Of a DNA stretch of 64,000 nucleotides, positions 30,160 through 44,568 are shown in pieces. A model generated the notes under the pieces. That model was not told the DNA's origin. It was given only the letters and a program-made list of their open reading frames with translations, and did no database searches. The DNA lies in NCBI RefSeq assembly GCF_000283155.1, contig NW_004454207.1, forward strand, positions 17,208,784-17,272,783, written 5' to 3'. The stretch is from Ceratotherium simum simum (taxonomy: Eukaryota > Chordata > Mammalia > Perissodactyla > Rhinocerotidae). The stretch's first letter is position 1. Each line of letters begins with the position of its first letter. Made by a program: the position numbers and the translations under genes.

Positions 30160-30404
30160 TAGGAGAAGGAGATAATCAGGTGATTTAGCTATTTAATGCG
30201 AGGAAATCTTTACAGCTGTATTATAATTTTTTGCTGGGCCTGGAAGACACCTGTTTGCTTGCCACATTCACTGTCAAGAAGTGTATGCTATTTCAAAGAA
30301 GCATACAATGAAAGGGGGTAAAAACTAGTATGGTGGGGTGTAGGTGAGAATTGTTTAGACTGATTAAGCAAAAAAGAAATGTAATCATAACTATGTAACT
30401 ATTA

Positions 30405-30500
30405 ACTATTAGTTCATTCATTTAAAAGATATTTATTGAGAGTGCCTACTATATGCCTGGCACTGTACTAGGCACTTATGGAAATCATTAGGACTTTTAA
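30405..30500 (+). repeat. Ancient repeat fragment
   Basis: The phrase 'atatttattgagagtgcct' and 'tggcactgtactaggcactt' match the opening of the ancient family at 4005-4960. Confidence 0.45.
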
Positions 30501-30604
30501 GTCCATAGCCTCAATAGGCTGTCAGTGAACGCATTCTTGTAACCGATTATTCTCATGTGCCAGGAGAAATTGGAGTGTTCAGAAGGGGAGAAAGAGCTTA
30601 AGAG

Positions 30605-31212
30605 ATATTTTAAAAGTAGTGCCTGATTCATCAAAAAGTTAAACATAGAACTACTATAGAACCCAACATTTCCACTCTTATACCCAAAAGTATTAAAAGA
30701 AGGGACTCAAATACTTGTACATGAATGTTCATAGCAGCATTATTCTCAATAGTTAAAACAGAAACAAGCCCAAATGTCCATCAGCTTATGTATGAATAAA
30801 CTAAATATGGTATATCCATACAGTGGGCTGTTATTCATCCAAAAAAAAAAGAATGAAGTACGGATGCATACTACAACATGGATGAACCTTGAACACATTA
30901 TGTTAAGTGCAAGAAGCCAGACACAAAAGTCCACGTGTTGTATGATTTCTTTTATCTGAAATATTTCAAATAAGCAAATCCAGGAAGGCAGAAAGCAGAT
31001 TGGTGGTTGCCAGGGGCTGTGGGGATAGGGAAATGGGGAGTGATTGCTAATGGGTATGGGTTTCCTTTTGGAATGATGAAAATGTCTTAGAACTAGATAG
31101 AGGTGATGGTTGTATAACATTATGAATGTACTAAATGACACTTAATTGTATACTTCCAAATGGTTAATGGTTAATACTGTGCTGTGTGAATTTTACCTCA
31201 GTTAAAAAAATA
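30605..31212 (+). mobile_element. LINE-1 3' end
   Basis: Sense L1 ORF2 C-terminal region and 3' UTR: 'catagcagcattattctcaa', 'atggatgaaccttgaacaca', 'ggtggttgccaggggctgtg', ending 'attttacctcagttaaaaaa'. The reading frame is broken. Confidence 0.85.
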
Positions 31213-33489
31213 AAGTGTGCCTCTAAGAATTCAAACAGCATACAGCTAACTCCCTTATTTTACATATTATGAGAAGAATATATATTAACAGAAGAGGCAG
31301 CCAAATAATTGGAAATAAATAATTACAAATTGTGATTTATATGAAGAAAATAAAGGAATAAGATGGATAAAGATACAGGAGGTCAGCCATAGGCTTTTCT
31401 GAATAAATTATTTATAATTTATGTGACCTTGAATCCACGTCCTGGGCTTCAATTTCATTAAGTGACATGTTTTTTTTCCTCTCTCTCTCCCTTTTCCTCT
31501 CTCTCAAGAAGTCTGGAAGGAGACCTTGGGGTCTACAGTGGTAAAGTTTGAAAGAGCTCATACCCAGGAATAACTCAGGCAGAGAAATACTGGACTAGCA
31601 TTCACACACCGAGGCCTCCTCAAATCTAATATTCTAGAATATTAGGCTAGAAAAATAAAAACAGTAAAATTATATTAATCACTTTCCACCAAAAAAGAGG
31701 GAGATAATTATTTTGAATTTATAGTTAGCAGAAGACCATAAATTAAGTTCAGTTTACCAGTTAAATTTTTTAAAAAAGAATTTCAAATGAGAAGGCAATA
31801 AACTGACATTTTTTGATTTTATCGTTTGCTCAATGGTCTCACTCTAATCATTACACAAGGGCTGATTTCAACCACTGTTAAATCAATAGGTCCTCCAGAG
31901 CTCTTCTGAAAAGAAAACCTAATCCAAACAAATTTCACATTTAGTGCCAGCAGCTATAAACATAGTGTGTGTAAGAAAGATAAGATATAACAGAGGGACC
32001 ACACACCTAGCTTCAGGCATCACCATAAAGGCTGATAGAAAAATTTTAAAATATGGAAAAAATTGGAAGGCTTTAAGATTAGTAATAAACTATCAAAGTA
32101 TATTTAAGGCTTAACAAACCATAAGACGTTTCCTCGACAATCGAACCCTGACATTTTTGATTCTCAACACTTGGTTTTTACAACTAATGATTATACACTA
32201 TGGTCAAATTTATGGTTAAGGAACCACCTTACCGACAGTTCAGTTCTGCTATGGTCTGTAGTAACTGAACTTTCAGATCTACTGTCTCTCTGTGCTGCTT
32301 TTCAGTGCCCAAACATTTATTACACTTCAAAAGTACTCTGTGCTTTTATTTTTACAAAAACAATTATGTACAAAGATTATGACTTGAAAAATGACCAATG
32401 AATGTTGGAGTGGACTATATAAAAAGTAGAAGCAGAGAACAATTTAATTCTTTAAAAACATTGATCGAATCCCTAACTGTCTTTCTCAGCACTTCATAAA
32501 CTGGGAAAAGATTTGCAAACATTATGAAAATGTTATTATTTCCCCTAGGGACCTGAGAATTAACATAACATACAGGTCAAGTGTTTAGTGACGCCATTAG
32601 AGGATATATTTAACAATCACGTTACTGATAATTCTGTTAGAGTAAGAGACACACTGAACATTACACATTATCATGCATAGGAAGTGTGATTACAGAATAA
32701 TTGAAACTGTGCTACCCTTAGGTATGGCATAACATGGTTTTTATTATACTGTATCAGCTAATCAGGTAATATACAAAATTTTCCTTCCTACACATATTTT
32801 TCTTTCTTACCTCCTGCCTGCACTACTCAAATTTCCATACCTCGATTTGTAGTTGTCATCCTTTAAAAGATGAATTTTAAACCCTCTGGTAGCTCCCATG
32901 CATGCCCATTCAGAATCTTTGTCTATTTCAAAGTGGCACACTGCTAAGAAACCCGTAGAGAAATTCAATGCACTGTACTGACTTCCAGAGACTGTACTTA
33001 CAGAAATTATTTTATTTTTGTGTCATATATTGGCTTCTTGATTATGTCCAAAAATATTTGTTAGTTCCTAATATTTGCACTGGATTGAAGGTTAGATTTT
33101 TTTTCTCCCTTACAAGACAAGACCCTAAACCAGTCCTTTCAGAAGCCAGTCCTTTTACAAGTATGTATATATATGTAGAAGGTGTGTAGTAGAAAGAGCT
33201 GAAGAAACCATGATGTTTCTTTAAGATCTACTACTTGCTCCCTTTTGGTCCTTATTAGATTTTAGGGAGTTTAAGGACCTACATTTTCAAAGAAATCCAA
33301 GTTGAAGCCTATTCTGCCTTTCTCCAGAAGACATCTATTTTGAGATGTAAAATAATATAAAATCAGAGGCTAAGAGTGGGTAACTTTCTTTTCTTTTAAA
33401 CAATGCTAAATATATTATGTATATATATTTTATGTGTGCTAACCCAGCACTAATTATCTCCAGTAGCGGATAAAAGAGACAAATGAATT

Positions 33490-33600
33490 AGAAGTTTAAA
33501 GATGTGAGTTCTAATGTCATTTCTGCCCCTAATTAGATGATAGAACTTGGACAAATCATTGAGTCCCTTTGCTGTAACCTCAGGAAGTTAAAAGAAGTAA
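33490..33600 (+). repeat. MIR-type fragment
   Basis: Weak sense MIR match: 'tgtgagttctaatgtcattt' and 'acttggacaaatcattgagt'. Confidence 0.4.
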
Positions 33601-34604
33601 CTCTGTCTGAATTGTTTGTACAATACATTGTTTGTACTTGCTGTGTACTGCAAGGTCACCCTTGCCGGAGAAAACTAGATCTTTTTAAAATTCACGTTAA
33701 TCTTATTTCTTCACTGGACAGGATAATTGAGTGTTGGCCCTCAATTATGAACAACGCTTTTCTCCATATACATGTATGGCCATTTTATAAACATTAAAAC
33801 CAGCAGTCATGATTTAACTTTTTGCCTAGATTGCAGCTCCTCTGTTGTAAATAATAGAAGCCGAGTAAGGATGTGCTGATGACTTTTACCGTAAGTCCTG
33901 TAGGAGCATTCTCCTTACCCCATTTGCCCCATTCCACAGTCTTGCCCTGATGCCAGGGAGCCACAGCACCAGAGCAGTCATGCTGCAAATTTGATGATGG
34001 CGGATGGTACTCTTTAATTTGAGAGTGCGTAATTCCCCTCAGGAGGATCATATTTTTATTAATATGACACAAGTTGCTTGCTTCCTGTTAGCTCTTCTCA
34101 GTAAATAGGACTATAGCATTCATTGGATGCTGCTTTATTTTTAGCTTTTAAAATCACCTCCTGATGAACAGAAACCGTAAACAAGTATTAATACATTGAA
34201 AGTAATTTGAAAATAGTGCTATCCTGGGGAGTCTGGAATTCCAGACATTACCAGACAGTTGTAAATCGGCAGTCACCTCACAGAGCTGGGGAATAAAAGT
34301 CAGGAAAATAAGAATACCTAAGTGTGCTCATTTGGAGCTACTTTCTGAAAATCAGGGGTCAGCCTGGGGTGAGGAGTCCATATTATTTTTCATCAACTTT
34401 ACTCCTTCTTGTCCAGCCCACTCAGATATCCCAGGTGAAAAATATAAGAACTTATCTGTATTCTTAGCCTTCACACTAATAAAACACCTAAGACCTGAAG
34501 GCATTATCGTGGCGATATTGTCTGCTCTACCTCCTGATCACTGTGTGACCACCCTGTGAAATGGAAATACAAAGGAGGCAGGGAAAAGGGACACAGTACT
34601 GATA

Positions 34605-34865
34605 ATAAGATCTAACACTCGCTGAGTGCTCGCTGTAAGACTGGCACTGTTCTAAGCTCTTTATGTATTTCAACGCGTTTGATTCCCACAACAACCTAGG
34701 GAGTCTTGAGTACTATTTTCTCCTATACAAATGAGGAAATGGAAGCTTAAAGAGCCAAGTAACTTTCTCTAGTTTTCAAAAATAATGAGTGATCGAGCTG
34801 GAATCTGAACCTCTGCAGGTGGGCTTTGGAGATCTTGCACTTAACTGGACTCTGCCTGTATTCAA
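34605..34865 (-). repeat. MIR SINE
   Basis: Antisense MIR: 'agactggcactgttctaagc', 'acaaatgaggaaatggaagc', 'gtgatcgagctggaatctga'. Confidence 0.75.
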
Positions 34866-35078
34866 GAATGTCTTGTATTTGATATAAGGAGAAACAGACA
34901 CAAAAAAGTAATCAATAGTTTGAGGAGAGAGAAAACCCAAGACTCATAAATTTAAAAGATTACTGTAGAAGGTTCAAAATTAGAATTCACTGGTTTACTT
35001 CTTAGAAAAGTCTCTGTTCTTTCAGAATTCTAACGTGTTGTACAAATATCAATATTAATTCCAAAACCTGAATATTTT

Positions 35079-35106
35079 CTTAAGACACATTTGAATGTGT
35101 CCTAAG
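35079..35106. repeat. Near-perfect 13-bp inverted repeat
   Basis: CTTAAGACACATT (35079-35091) pairs with AATGTGTCCTAAG (35094-35106) with a single mismatch and a 2-base spacer. Confidence 0.8.
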
Positions 35107-35534
35107 ATAATGGATAGCTTAAGTTAGATAATTATGTTTTTCTGAAAAAAAATTATCTTAAAATGAGTCTGGGAAGAGCATGCTCTAGTCTGTACTAGAG
35201 TAAAATTAATAAATAATGCATGAGCAGTATTGCTGGAAACCCAAAGAGGATTTTTTTTTCACTTGGGTGCGAAGCTCAAGCTAAAATTGAACATACTTTC
35301 TTTTCTCTCAAAGCTGTTTCTTTTTCAGTATTTTCCATGCTGGAAGATTGACTCTATCTTTCATATACTCATCTGGGAAAAATTCTTCATCTTGGTTGCC
35401 TCTCTCTTTCCTTTACTCCTTCACTCACATATCCATTCTACATCTTAAATATATTTTGAACACGATCCCTCCTTTCTATCTCAATGGGCATTACCTGGTT
35501 GGAGCTGACATTTTTTTTCCTAAATGAATGCAGT

Positions 35535-36035
35535 TGCCTTCTAATTTGTCTGACTGCACTTTGTCCTCCTTCCCATCCAATCCATTTTTCTCACTACAAT
35601 CAGAGAAATCTTTCCAAAATCCAAATTTCATCATTTTCTAACATAAAGTCCAAACTCTTTGCAGTGGCTTACATGACTTTCAGTCTGGCTCCTGCACACC
35701 TCTCCCGTCTCAGTTCCTGCTATTCCTTTATAACTACTTCGTAATCCAGCTACACCAAATTGTTTGCAATTCCTCAAACATGTCAAGTTGTTTCATGCCT
35801 TCAAGACTTTGTGCATAGTGTTCCCTGAAATAACCTTCCTTAAAATTGCCCAATTCTCACTTATTCTTTAAGGCAACCAGATATCACAGTTTATGAAGTC
35901 TTGTTTCTTTCTTTGACACTACTCTGGTAGTACATAGCTCTTTGTAGTGCTTATCACATTGAATTTCAACTGTTTACTTGTGTATCACATCTCCTGGATT
36001 GTGAGGGGCTGAGGGCAGGGAATATGTCTTATCAT
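35535..36035 (+). repeat. LINE-2 3' fragment
   Basis: Typical L2 3' order: 'agtccaaactctttgcagtg', 'cctcaaacatgtcaagttgt', 'gactttgtgcatagtgttcc', 'gtagtgcttatcacattgaa', 'gggctgagggcagggaatat'. Confidence 0.8.
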
Positions 36036-36288
36036 TCTAGTAAAATTTCTGAACGTGTTCTCTCAGGACTTTTTTCAGGCTACTGATTGACTTTGTTTAA
36101 AGGGTAAAGGTTTCACCTATGAAGTATTTTAGATCTACTTGTAGGTTACATATTGTTTGAATCTAGAGACATATATATTTAGTAATTCCACATAATAATT
36201 TTGTAGCAGTTTTCTTTGTTACCCAATATAAAACTGAATAACTGACTGTAAAGGAAAACTCTATTTTGCTGTTCTACACTCAACACTT

Positions 36289-37056
36289 CTGACACCAGAT
36301 GTGTGGGAGTTTTTTACACACCAAGCAGTTTTGCAACACCAGCTGGATGTCCTACACTTCAATTCAGTTCTGACACTATCACCTAGAGTTAGCATCAGAT
36401 CCCACAGATTAAAGACTGAGTCCTACAAGACTGTCCCTCCGCTACAATTTAGATGCCAATTGCAAGTCTAGGTCCTCACCTGTGCTTCTGATAGACTGGG
36501 TATAAATCAGAGGTTCCCACAACCCGTCCTTGGACTCAGTCATTTGCTAGAATGGCTCACAGAACTCAGGAAAACAGTTGACTTACTGTTGCCAATTTAT
36601 TACAAAGAATATTTCATAGGATACAAATGAACAGCCAGATGGAAGAGATGTGTAGGGCAAGGTATGGGGGAAGAGACACAGAACATCCATGCCTCTCTGG
36701 GCATGCCACCCTCCCAGCACTTCCATGTGCGCAACAATCCTGAAGCTCAGCAAATCTTTTTGTTCTAGAGGTTTTATAGAGCTTAATCTCCAGCACCTGT
36801 CCCCTTTCTTGAAGGTCAATGAGTGGGGCTGAAGTTCCAACCCTCTGGTCACTTGGTCTTTCTGGTGACCAGCCCCATCCTGAGGCTGTAGAGACTCCAC
36901 CCTAAATCAACTTATTAGCATAAACACAGGTGTAATCAAAACGGGCCCTTTTTGAATAACAAAAGACACCCTTACCAATCAGGAAATTCCAAGAGTTTTA
37001 TGATATCTGTGCCAGGAACCAGGGACAAAGACCAGATATATTTTTTATTATACCAC
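36289..37056 (-). mobile_element. ERV LTR, probably ERVL type
   Basis: About 770 bp bounded by TG (tgacaccagatgtg) and CA (tattataccaca), with 'ggctcacagaactcagg', then a reversed polyadenylation signal ('caatttattacaaag'), and 'aggaaattccaagagtttta'. I recognise it as a common mammalian LTR but do not assign the family. Non-coding. Confidence 0.6.
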
Positions 37057-37892
37057 AACTAACCTAGCTATTTTCTGGCCGTTCTCATCCTGTCATATTA
37101 GCATTTTTTAAAGAAAGCAAGAATCTAAATAAAATTGCTGCTTAAATGTCAAATCACCTTGGCTGAATGAGGAGGAGGACTTGGGGGCTGTATTCCATGT
37201 GCACCAACGCAGAGCAGAGAGGAACCAATATCACTGAGCGTCTATGACAGGCCAAGCAGATTTTGATTCAATATCCCTTTTAATACTTGGACAAGTCTTG
37301 TCCCACACCCCACCTGAGATTCGGAGGATTAAGATTAAGGTGCCCAAACTTGCAGAGATACTAAGCAGTGAAACACAAATCTAGGACTTTGATGGCCAAT
37401 TACACAAATAAGCCATTGGGCACTTACCAAATGAAAAGTTCTCTACAAAACCTTGAATCTGATGTTTTAGTCCTCTCTTTATTCTCACTACCTGGCACCA
37501 TGCCTGATACATTATCAATGTTCATTGAAAGTCCAGAGACTTAAATAGCAAACAGAAATAGGAAGTTACAAGAAAACTTCCTTTGGCCCAGCTTTTTCAA
37601 AGAGATCTCTAAACATGATTTCTATTCTCATGTATTCCAATTTATAAATCTGATTTAGGAACCAGCAAGTAGTAAAATGAGACACTGATTTGATGAACTG
37701 ATTGTGTAGAATCTATCAATCAGTATGGGGTTGTCCTTACTTAATACATTAGAATGTTTCTCTTGTCTGACAGCCTGGACTCCAAGTCCCAACTCAAATG
37801 GATGTGAGTCTGTACAGATAGTGAGTTTGTAATACTTTTATCCAGGATTGTCTTCTTCCTAGACTTGTTGATAACTTCTCTTATAAGACAAC

Positions 37893-38365
37893 CAGTGTTA
37901 CCACCCAAGGAGGGGGTCATCTGCCCACCACAAGACATGCCAATAATCAAGAGGCAAGGTGGTAGGAGAGAAAGGACTTTATTACAGCTTGCTAGCGAGG
38001 GGGAAGGTGGCCAACTAATGTCCGAAAGAACCATCTTACAGAACAAAGACTACAGGCCAGTTATATAGGGGGCTGGTCTCTGGGTGGGGGAGGAATTTGG
38101 TCTTAGTTTCTGATAGTCTTTTATTTTACTGGATATGCATCAGAGACCAGAGCAAGGCCCTATACTTAATCTTTCAGTTGTCATTGATGATGGCTATCAG
38201 CATAGACCCTCTGCCCAAGGGTCATCACGTTCTTAAGAAACTCAAAAGAACAAAATTATCAACTTATAGCATCTGGGAGGGGCCATAAAATCTACAGAGC
38301 ATGTCTGGGTTAGTTAATCAGAGTTCATTCAAAGTCAGAATATAGTGTCTTTTCTACAATATGGC
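37893..38365 (-). mobile_element. Probable ERV LTR, unnamed
   Basis: The segment has an LTR-like order on the minus strand: it starts near TGTTACCACCC and has a reversed AATAAA-type signal in 'aaggactttattacagct' (37972-37990), about 90 bases in. It is less AT-rich than its flanks. No clear target duplication was found and the family is unknown to me. Confidence 0.45.
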
Positions 38366-38791
38366 TTCCCTTATATCAACCTTGTGTTGAGCCGGTGTCA
38401 TCAGTACTATGAGAATTGAGCAGCCTTATTACTATCCTTCCATTATGCATAATAGGACAGTTACTTTTTTCTACTTCTCTGTTGAGTTTGCCTATTTTAG
38501 CATAAGCCCAGGATTAACTTCTTTCCTGACCTAAATCTTCCTTTATGTCTTTCATTTTTCTAGATACAAAAATATTTATTGAACATTTTTTCAAACCAAG
38601 CCTGTATATAATAAAAAACTTTTTTTTTCTAGCAAATGAGAAATATACACATGGTTTCACAGAATCAAGCACTGTTTAGCTGAGTGACAAGAGAGAACCC
38701 TGTGGAATAAGCCATGATATACCATAACATGAATTAATCAATGGAGTTTTTGTGGTTTTGTTCCTCTCTCTCTCTCTTTTTTTTTAAGTGA

Positions 38792-39085
<294 letters not shown>

Positions 39086-40481
39086 TAGATTAATGCGTAT
39101 CTTACTCTTGAATAAGTTGGATAAAATACTTTAAATGGGTGTGATATAGTTTAGCTCTGCCTTCCTAAAATATTATAGCAAGTTGTTCTGGTCATTATAA
39201 GTTTTCAAACCAGTGGTTTTGATAAATGCTAGTCAATATTTATATTGGTAGTCCATTGTAATAAGCTATTGTGTTTATGTTCATATCTAGTTTATACTGA
39301 CAATTCTTTCAAGTCTATTATAATCTGTGTTGATAATTTCAGGAACTAAAGTATGTTAAGCATTGATTTCAGAGCTCTCCATATAAACAGTCCAAAATGT
39401 CCCCAAATAAGGAAAGGATTGATTTGCTTCTGTGATAAAATAGTACACTTGTTTTATTGAAATATTCTGTTTAGTGGAAGTATCTTTGGGCATATTCTAA
39501 TTCTTTTCATATAAAAGCATACATATTTTGAAAAATAGCATCTGATAAAAATTTATAACATTGTAAAAATAGTGTTAGATTAACTTTTTTTCAAAAACCA
39601 AAAGAAACTTTAGACTTAAGCGGAATAATCCAACCTCTGCCCTTCCTATCACATCATTGACTCACTGAATTTTAAGATTTGAATGTACTCTTCAGTTTTA
39701 TTTATACCATAATAGATATTTTTGTTATTCAACATACTCAAGAAAATACAATATAGATGCTGTGAATATTTGTCTGGAATATTTTATCCATGGTTGAAAT
39801 ATTCCTAGTGTAAAATTTGCTGCGTCCAACTCACTGGAAGTAGGCATTTAGGAAGCTGGACCTCTTACTAACTAGATCCACAAATGCCAGTATACAGAAT
39901 GTGAGCCCTCACATCTGATTGCTCATGAATTCAAAACTTGTTAGAAATGAAACAAGAAACAAATCTTTAACAATTTTTAAAGGATTTTGCCAAAATTAGC
40001 AATGCCCTTCACTGAGTAAGACTTAATTTTGATTTTTGATAATAAGCAATGGAGGATTCAGAACCTCAAGGGAACTGTTGAAATATTTTTCTACTTTTTT
40101 CTTAGATTTCTATCTTAGACAATGTTAAACAGCCCTCAAATATCAGCCCCACTGATTTCTGTTCCTGTACAGATGAGTTTTATTTTTTCCCTTTTTTAAT
40201 TGTATGAGTATTTCTCACCCTGCTTCTCTGTGGTTTGCCTGCTTTCCACAGGTAGATTCTGAGCAAGCCCTAATGATTGATTCAAAGGGGAAAGGTATGA
40301 GGGAAGTTTGACCCAAGGTCTCCAAGAACAAATATTTTTCTAGTACTCTTACGTGTCCATTCAGCTTCTAGATATGCAATTTCTTTGTGGCTTGCTAATA
40401 AGTTAATCTTAAGAGTTACGTACTTCTTCTCACTTTTTGCAAACAGTATCTCAAAATTTGCTGAAACATTAGAACTGTGAA

Positions 40482-40501
40482 CACACACACACACACACAC
40501 A
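40482..40501. repeat. (CA)n microsatellite
   Basis: Ten uninterrupted CA-type units, likely polymorphic. Confidence 0.9.
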
Positions 40502-40917
40502 TTCACACACTCAATTTTTTAAATGGCTGGCCTCACATTGATTTTTTAGTCATGTTTCCAACATCACCCCAATCATCGTGACCTTAAGCTGTAAAGACCA
40601 TACGTAACTAGTGAAGTGATAGGTGGAAATGCAGTATATGTAGAATTTAAAAGTCTTGAAGCAATTCAGATTATTTTTCCCTAGTCAAGGGAATATATAT
40701 TCCATGAATTCAGCGCACAATTTATGCAATTATGACAGTTTATGCAACTAATATGAGGATATAAAATGTATATTTTGGTCTGAAATAACCGTGTAATTGT
40801 CCCTCAACTATACAAAGGCATTGAGCCACATAAGCAAAATAATGGCCTGCAAAAATTTGATTTGGCAATAAAACTTTTTAGAAATAATGTTACCTCTGAA
40901 TAATGTTAAAGAGATTA

Positions 40918-41136
40918 GGGCCGGCTCCGTGGCTTAGCGGTTAAGTGCGCGCGCTCTGATGCTGGCGGCCCGGGTTCGGATCCCGGGCGCGCCCCAAGGC
41001 ACCACTTCTCCGTCCAACCCGAGGCCGAGTTCCACATACAGCAACTAGAAGGATGCGAACCTATGACATACAACTATCTACTGGGGCTTTGGGGGGAAAA
41101 AACTGAATAAATAAAATCTTTAAAAAAAAAAAAAAA
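40918..41136 (+). mobile_element. ERE-type SINE within the short intron
   Basis: The head is well kept ('gtggcttagcggttaagtgc' with an A box, 'gggttcggatcccgggcgcg' with a B box). The body ends 'ctactggggctttgggg' and 'tgaataaataaaatcttt', then poly-A. The target-site duplication AAAGAGATTA is perfect at 40908-40917 and 41137-41146. It lies in the sense orientation of IL1RAPL1, about 700 bases before the next exon. Confidence 0.92.
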
Positions 41137-41850
41137 AAAGAGATTAAAGCTATTTTGTTCTCATTCCATTGATTTCAAATCTGGCTAGAGGAAATGGACT
41201 TCTGTTTTGGCAAAAACAGAAATCTCCTGAGCCAACATCATTTTAACCCAAAGCTTTATTCAGAGACCATCATTTGGTAGACCCATCTACAGTGAAAATA
41301 GATATTTATGCGACTATAAAGACCTTGCATATAAATGTTGGCCATTTCTTTCATGGATTATACAGTGCACATGCTATGAAGATTGAATTATAACTAAATG
41401 CAACATTAAAAGATTTAAAATATTGAAATAGAAACATTTTCTTCTATAGAATTAATTTTTCTACTTTCCACTAAAATAAATAATTTATGTTATCAGTATC
41501 AAGGTGGTTAATTTTATAATCATTAATTGTGGAGTAGTTGTTTCTAAAAAATGATGTCAGGAGTAATCTAAACAAATATCCCTTTTCTTATCTCTAATAA
41601 ATCAATGCATATCTGATTTAGAGACACTAATCTTAGAAGTTAATAAAGTGACTCTTGCTAAAAATACTCTTTTCAAATTGAGGTACCTGATTTCATGGAG
41701 ATGTGGAGAAGACAGGAAAATCTTTAGCATTAATTCCAAACTCTTTAGCCCTTTTAAAATATAACTTTAGAAGCTTTTAGTTTGGTTATTTTAAATACTT
41801 TATCTTTCAGTTACTATATGCACCTCAAAAGTTTTATATTCTTCATGTAG

Positions 41851-42036
<186 letters not shown>

Positions 42037-42524
42037 TAATGAAACTACCATTTTAAATTTAGTTTTTGTGTTGCATATTGATTTTTTCAAATCTATGAAA
42101 GAAGCACTTAACCAAATGCGAAGTGGATTTCTATAGGTGAAATTTATTCCTCTTTGCTTTTAAATCATGTTGCACTAAAATGCATTTGAAAGGTTAAACA
42201 AAACATGCTTAGGGAATTATAGAAATGTTAGCTTTTGAAAGTACTTGAAATAATGAGTTTATTATTTCAGAAAATTATGCTTATATTTTGTAGTGCTATC
42301 GTTTTTGGAAACATTTTCTAAAGTGGTGAAACGCAAAATATGAAATCTACCTCTGTCTTCCTGTGTTACTCCAAATTAGAAAAATTACTTTTTTATTCAT
42401 TTATTACTCTATGAATCTGAAATAAGTAGTCTCATGAACTTGAAAATAACATAGTTTTATGTACAATACTTGAATAATTTTGTGAGGTGCAATGCATGGA
42501 ATCATTCCCATATCTGGTTGCTAA

Positions 42525-42725
42525 GGTACAGGGACATGACAACAACATTCAGAACATTGTCTGTAATCATGAATCTATAGCTCACTAGTCATATGACCTT
42601 GTTTGAATCACCACAACCTTCAGAATATCAGTTTCCTCATGTATAAAATGACGATGATAAAATGTGGCTTGTTTATTTCATAGGGTTTTTGCAAGGATCG
42701 AATGAGTTAAGGTAATATGTATGCA
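42525..42725 (+). repeat. MIR SINE
   Basis: Sense MIR: 'actagtcatatgaccttgtt', 'cagtttcctcatgtataaaa', 'tcatagggtttttgcaagga', 'tcgaatgagttaaggtaata'. Confidence 0.8.
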
Positions 42726-44568
42726 ATCAATTTGCAACATATAGAATTATATCCAAATGGGCATCACTTTTGTCATTTTTATGTCATGTAAAATATTGTA
42801 TTCATACTTTTTTTTTTTTTACTTTATAGTGTACTTCTCTAAAAGTGGTTCCAAGAGAAAAAAGGGGGAAAAAACAAGTGCAATATTAGGAAGTTAAAGA
42901 TATTATTCTCATCTTATTGAGAAAGATTCTTTTTGGTAACTTTTTTGTAAAATCATATTTGGAAAACATATGTAGAAAAATATAAAAAGGATATCAAATA
43001 CTTTAAAGAGACTTTCATTTGTTCATTGATTCACTTAAAATAGTTTTCCTGTATATGAAAAGCGTTTTGTGGTAGTCACCTTTGTCTTATAATAATCTTT
43101 TCTTTCAAATCTTGAAATTATGATATATTTTGACTTAAAAGCTAAATCTGATTTCATGAAATTCATTTGGTGAATAGTAATTATTCAGATGGAAAGAAAA
43201 TTTAGTAAAATAAGGTACTCTTTGCTAATGCCTTTGATAAATATTAGACCCAGTAAATAACTGACAATTGCAATATATGATACACTTAAATAATGAACAC
43301 ACATTCAGTCTTGTATTATGTACCTATGGTATGCATGTGTATGATTTACACTACTATGGTGTTCTGTTTTGCTGTGTGTAATAGACCTCTGTATAGAAAA
43401 TTAAAATTAACTCTATCACTTTACCTCTCTGTTTAATGGGACAGTGAAAAATATAACTGTCTATACTTGGATTTTCTTTACAATAAATGTTGACTTTTCT
43501 GTTATTTATTTTTTGCTCTCAATCTATACTGAAGTAGCTTTTCCAAGGAGTAGGTATTGGGACAAAGGAATTTTAAGATATAATGAAAAATATTGTTCTG
43601 AAAAGAAAATAGAATGTACTTCTAGTCTTTATTCTTTGCAGTGTAGAACTAACCCTTGTTAAGCACATCTTTCCCTTTTCTAGAAATACTAGGATAATAA
43701 ACCACTATCTAGTAAGAGGCACTTGGAAAACAATCTCATGGAAACTAGAAACTGGGTCCCAAATGGTAAAATGACTTAAATGAAGCTATTTTGTGTAACC
43801 AATAATAGAATCGTTTTCTCCTAAATGCTACCCAGGGCTACTATATTTTCCTAGCTTCATTTCTCCAAAAATATCTTCTTTTCTTTATATGAAAAAGAGG
43901 AATAATTATTTCTTAGTATCCAAGAGGAAGTTAGTGAATGTTTTAATGAAAGTTTTCATTAAACTGATTAACATGAATATGTCTAACGTAAGTAGCCTTA
44001 CCTGTGACATTGATTTGGACAAATAACTTATAAAGCAAAGTTTGACTATATAGGAAATTGTGAGTGGATGGGAGGAGAGCTGCATGTCCTAGAATGAAAA
44101 ATTGTATGTATTAAAATGCGTTTTAGATATTAACAAGTGTATTGGCAAGATGTATTTATGCATAAAATTGCTTTAAATGGTGTGACACTATAGGACATTT
44201 ACTTTGCTCGTGGCCAAATTAAAGAACAAGTCTTAGAACTCAAGTTATATCTCTTAGTAAAGCAACAAAGGTGAGCAGTTCTCTGGATGATAATTAATCA
44301 CTGTTTTCTACTTGGTTTTCTGCACATCATGATCATGTTATACTTAATGTAAATATCATGCACACAGCATGATATCATTTAGTTTTAGTGGATCTGCCTT
44401 GGCTGCTAATACACAAATATTTTGAAGTGCGTTAGAATGTTTCTTTAAAATGAAAAAGAAGGAATCATGCATGTGAAGAGAAAAGGAAATTTCTGGATAA
44501 ATAAAGTGGCTAAATATGCAGGCAATATTGTGAGCTTTTGTGGGAGATCCTTCACTTATCAAACAGTT

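Noticed and set aside
30746..31141. 131-codon minus-strand open frame
   Set aside because: It is the antisense of an L1 3' end.
40918..40995. tRNA-like segment with A and B boxes
   Set aside because: It is the head of a SINE, not a tRNA gene; the same sequence occurs in eleven copies with A-rich tails.
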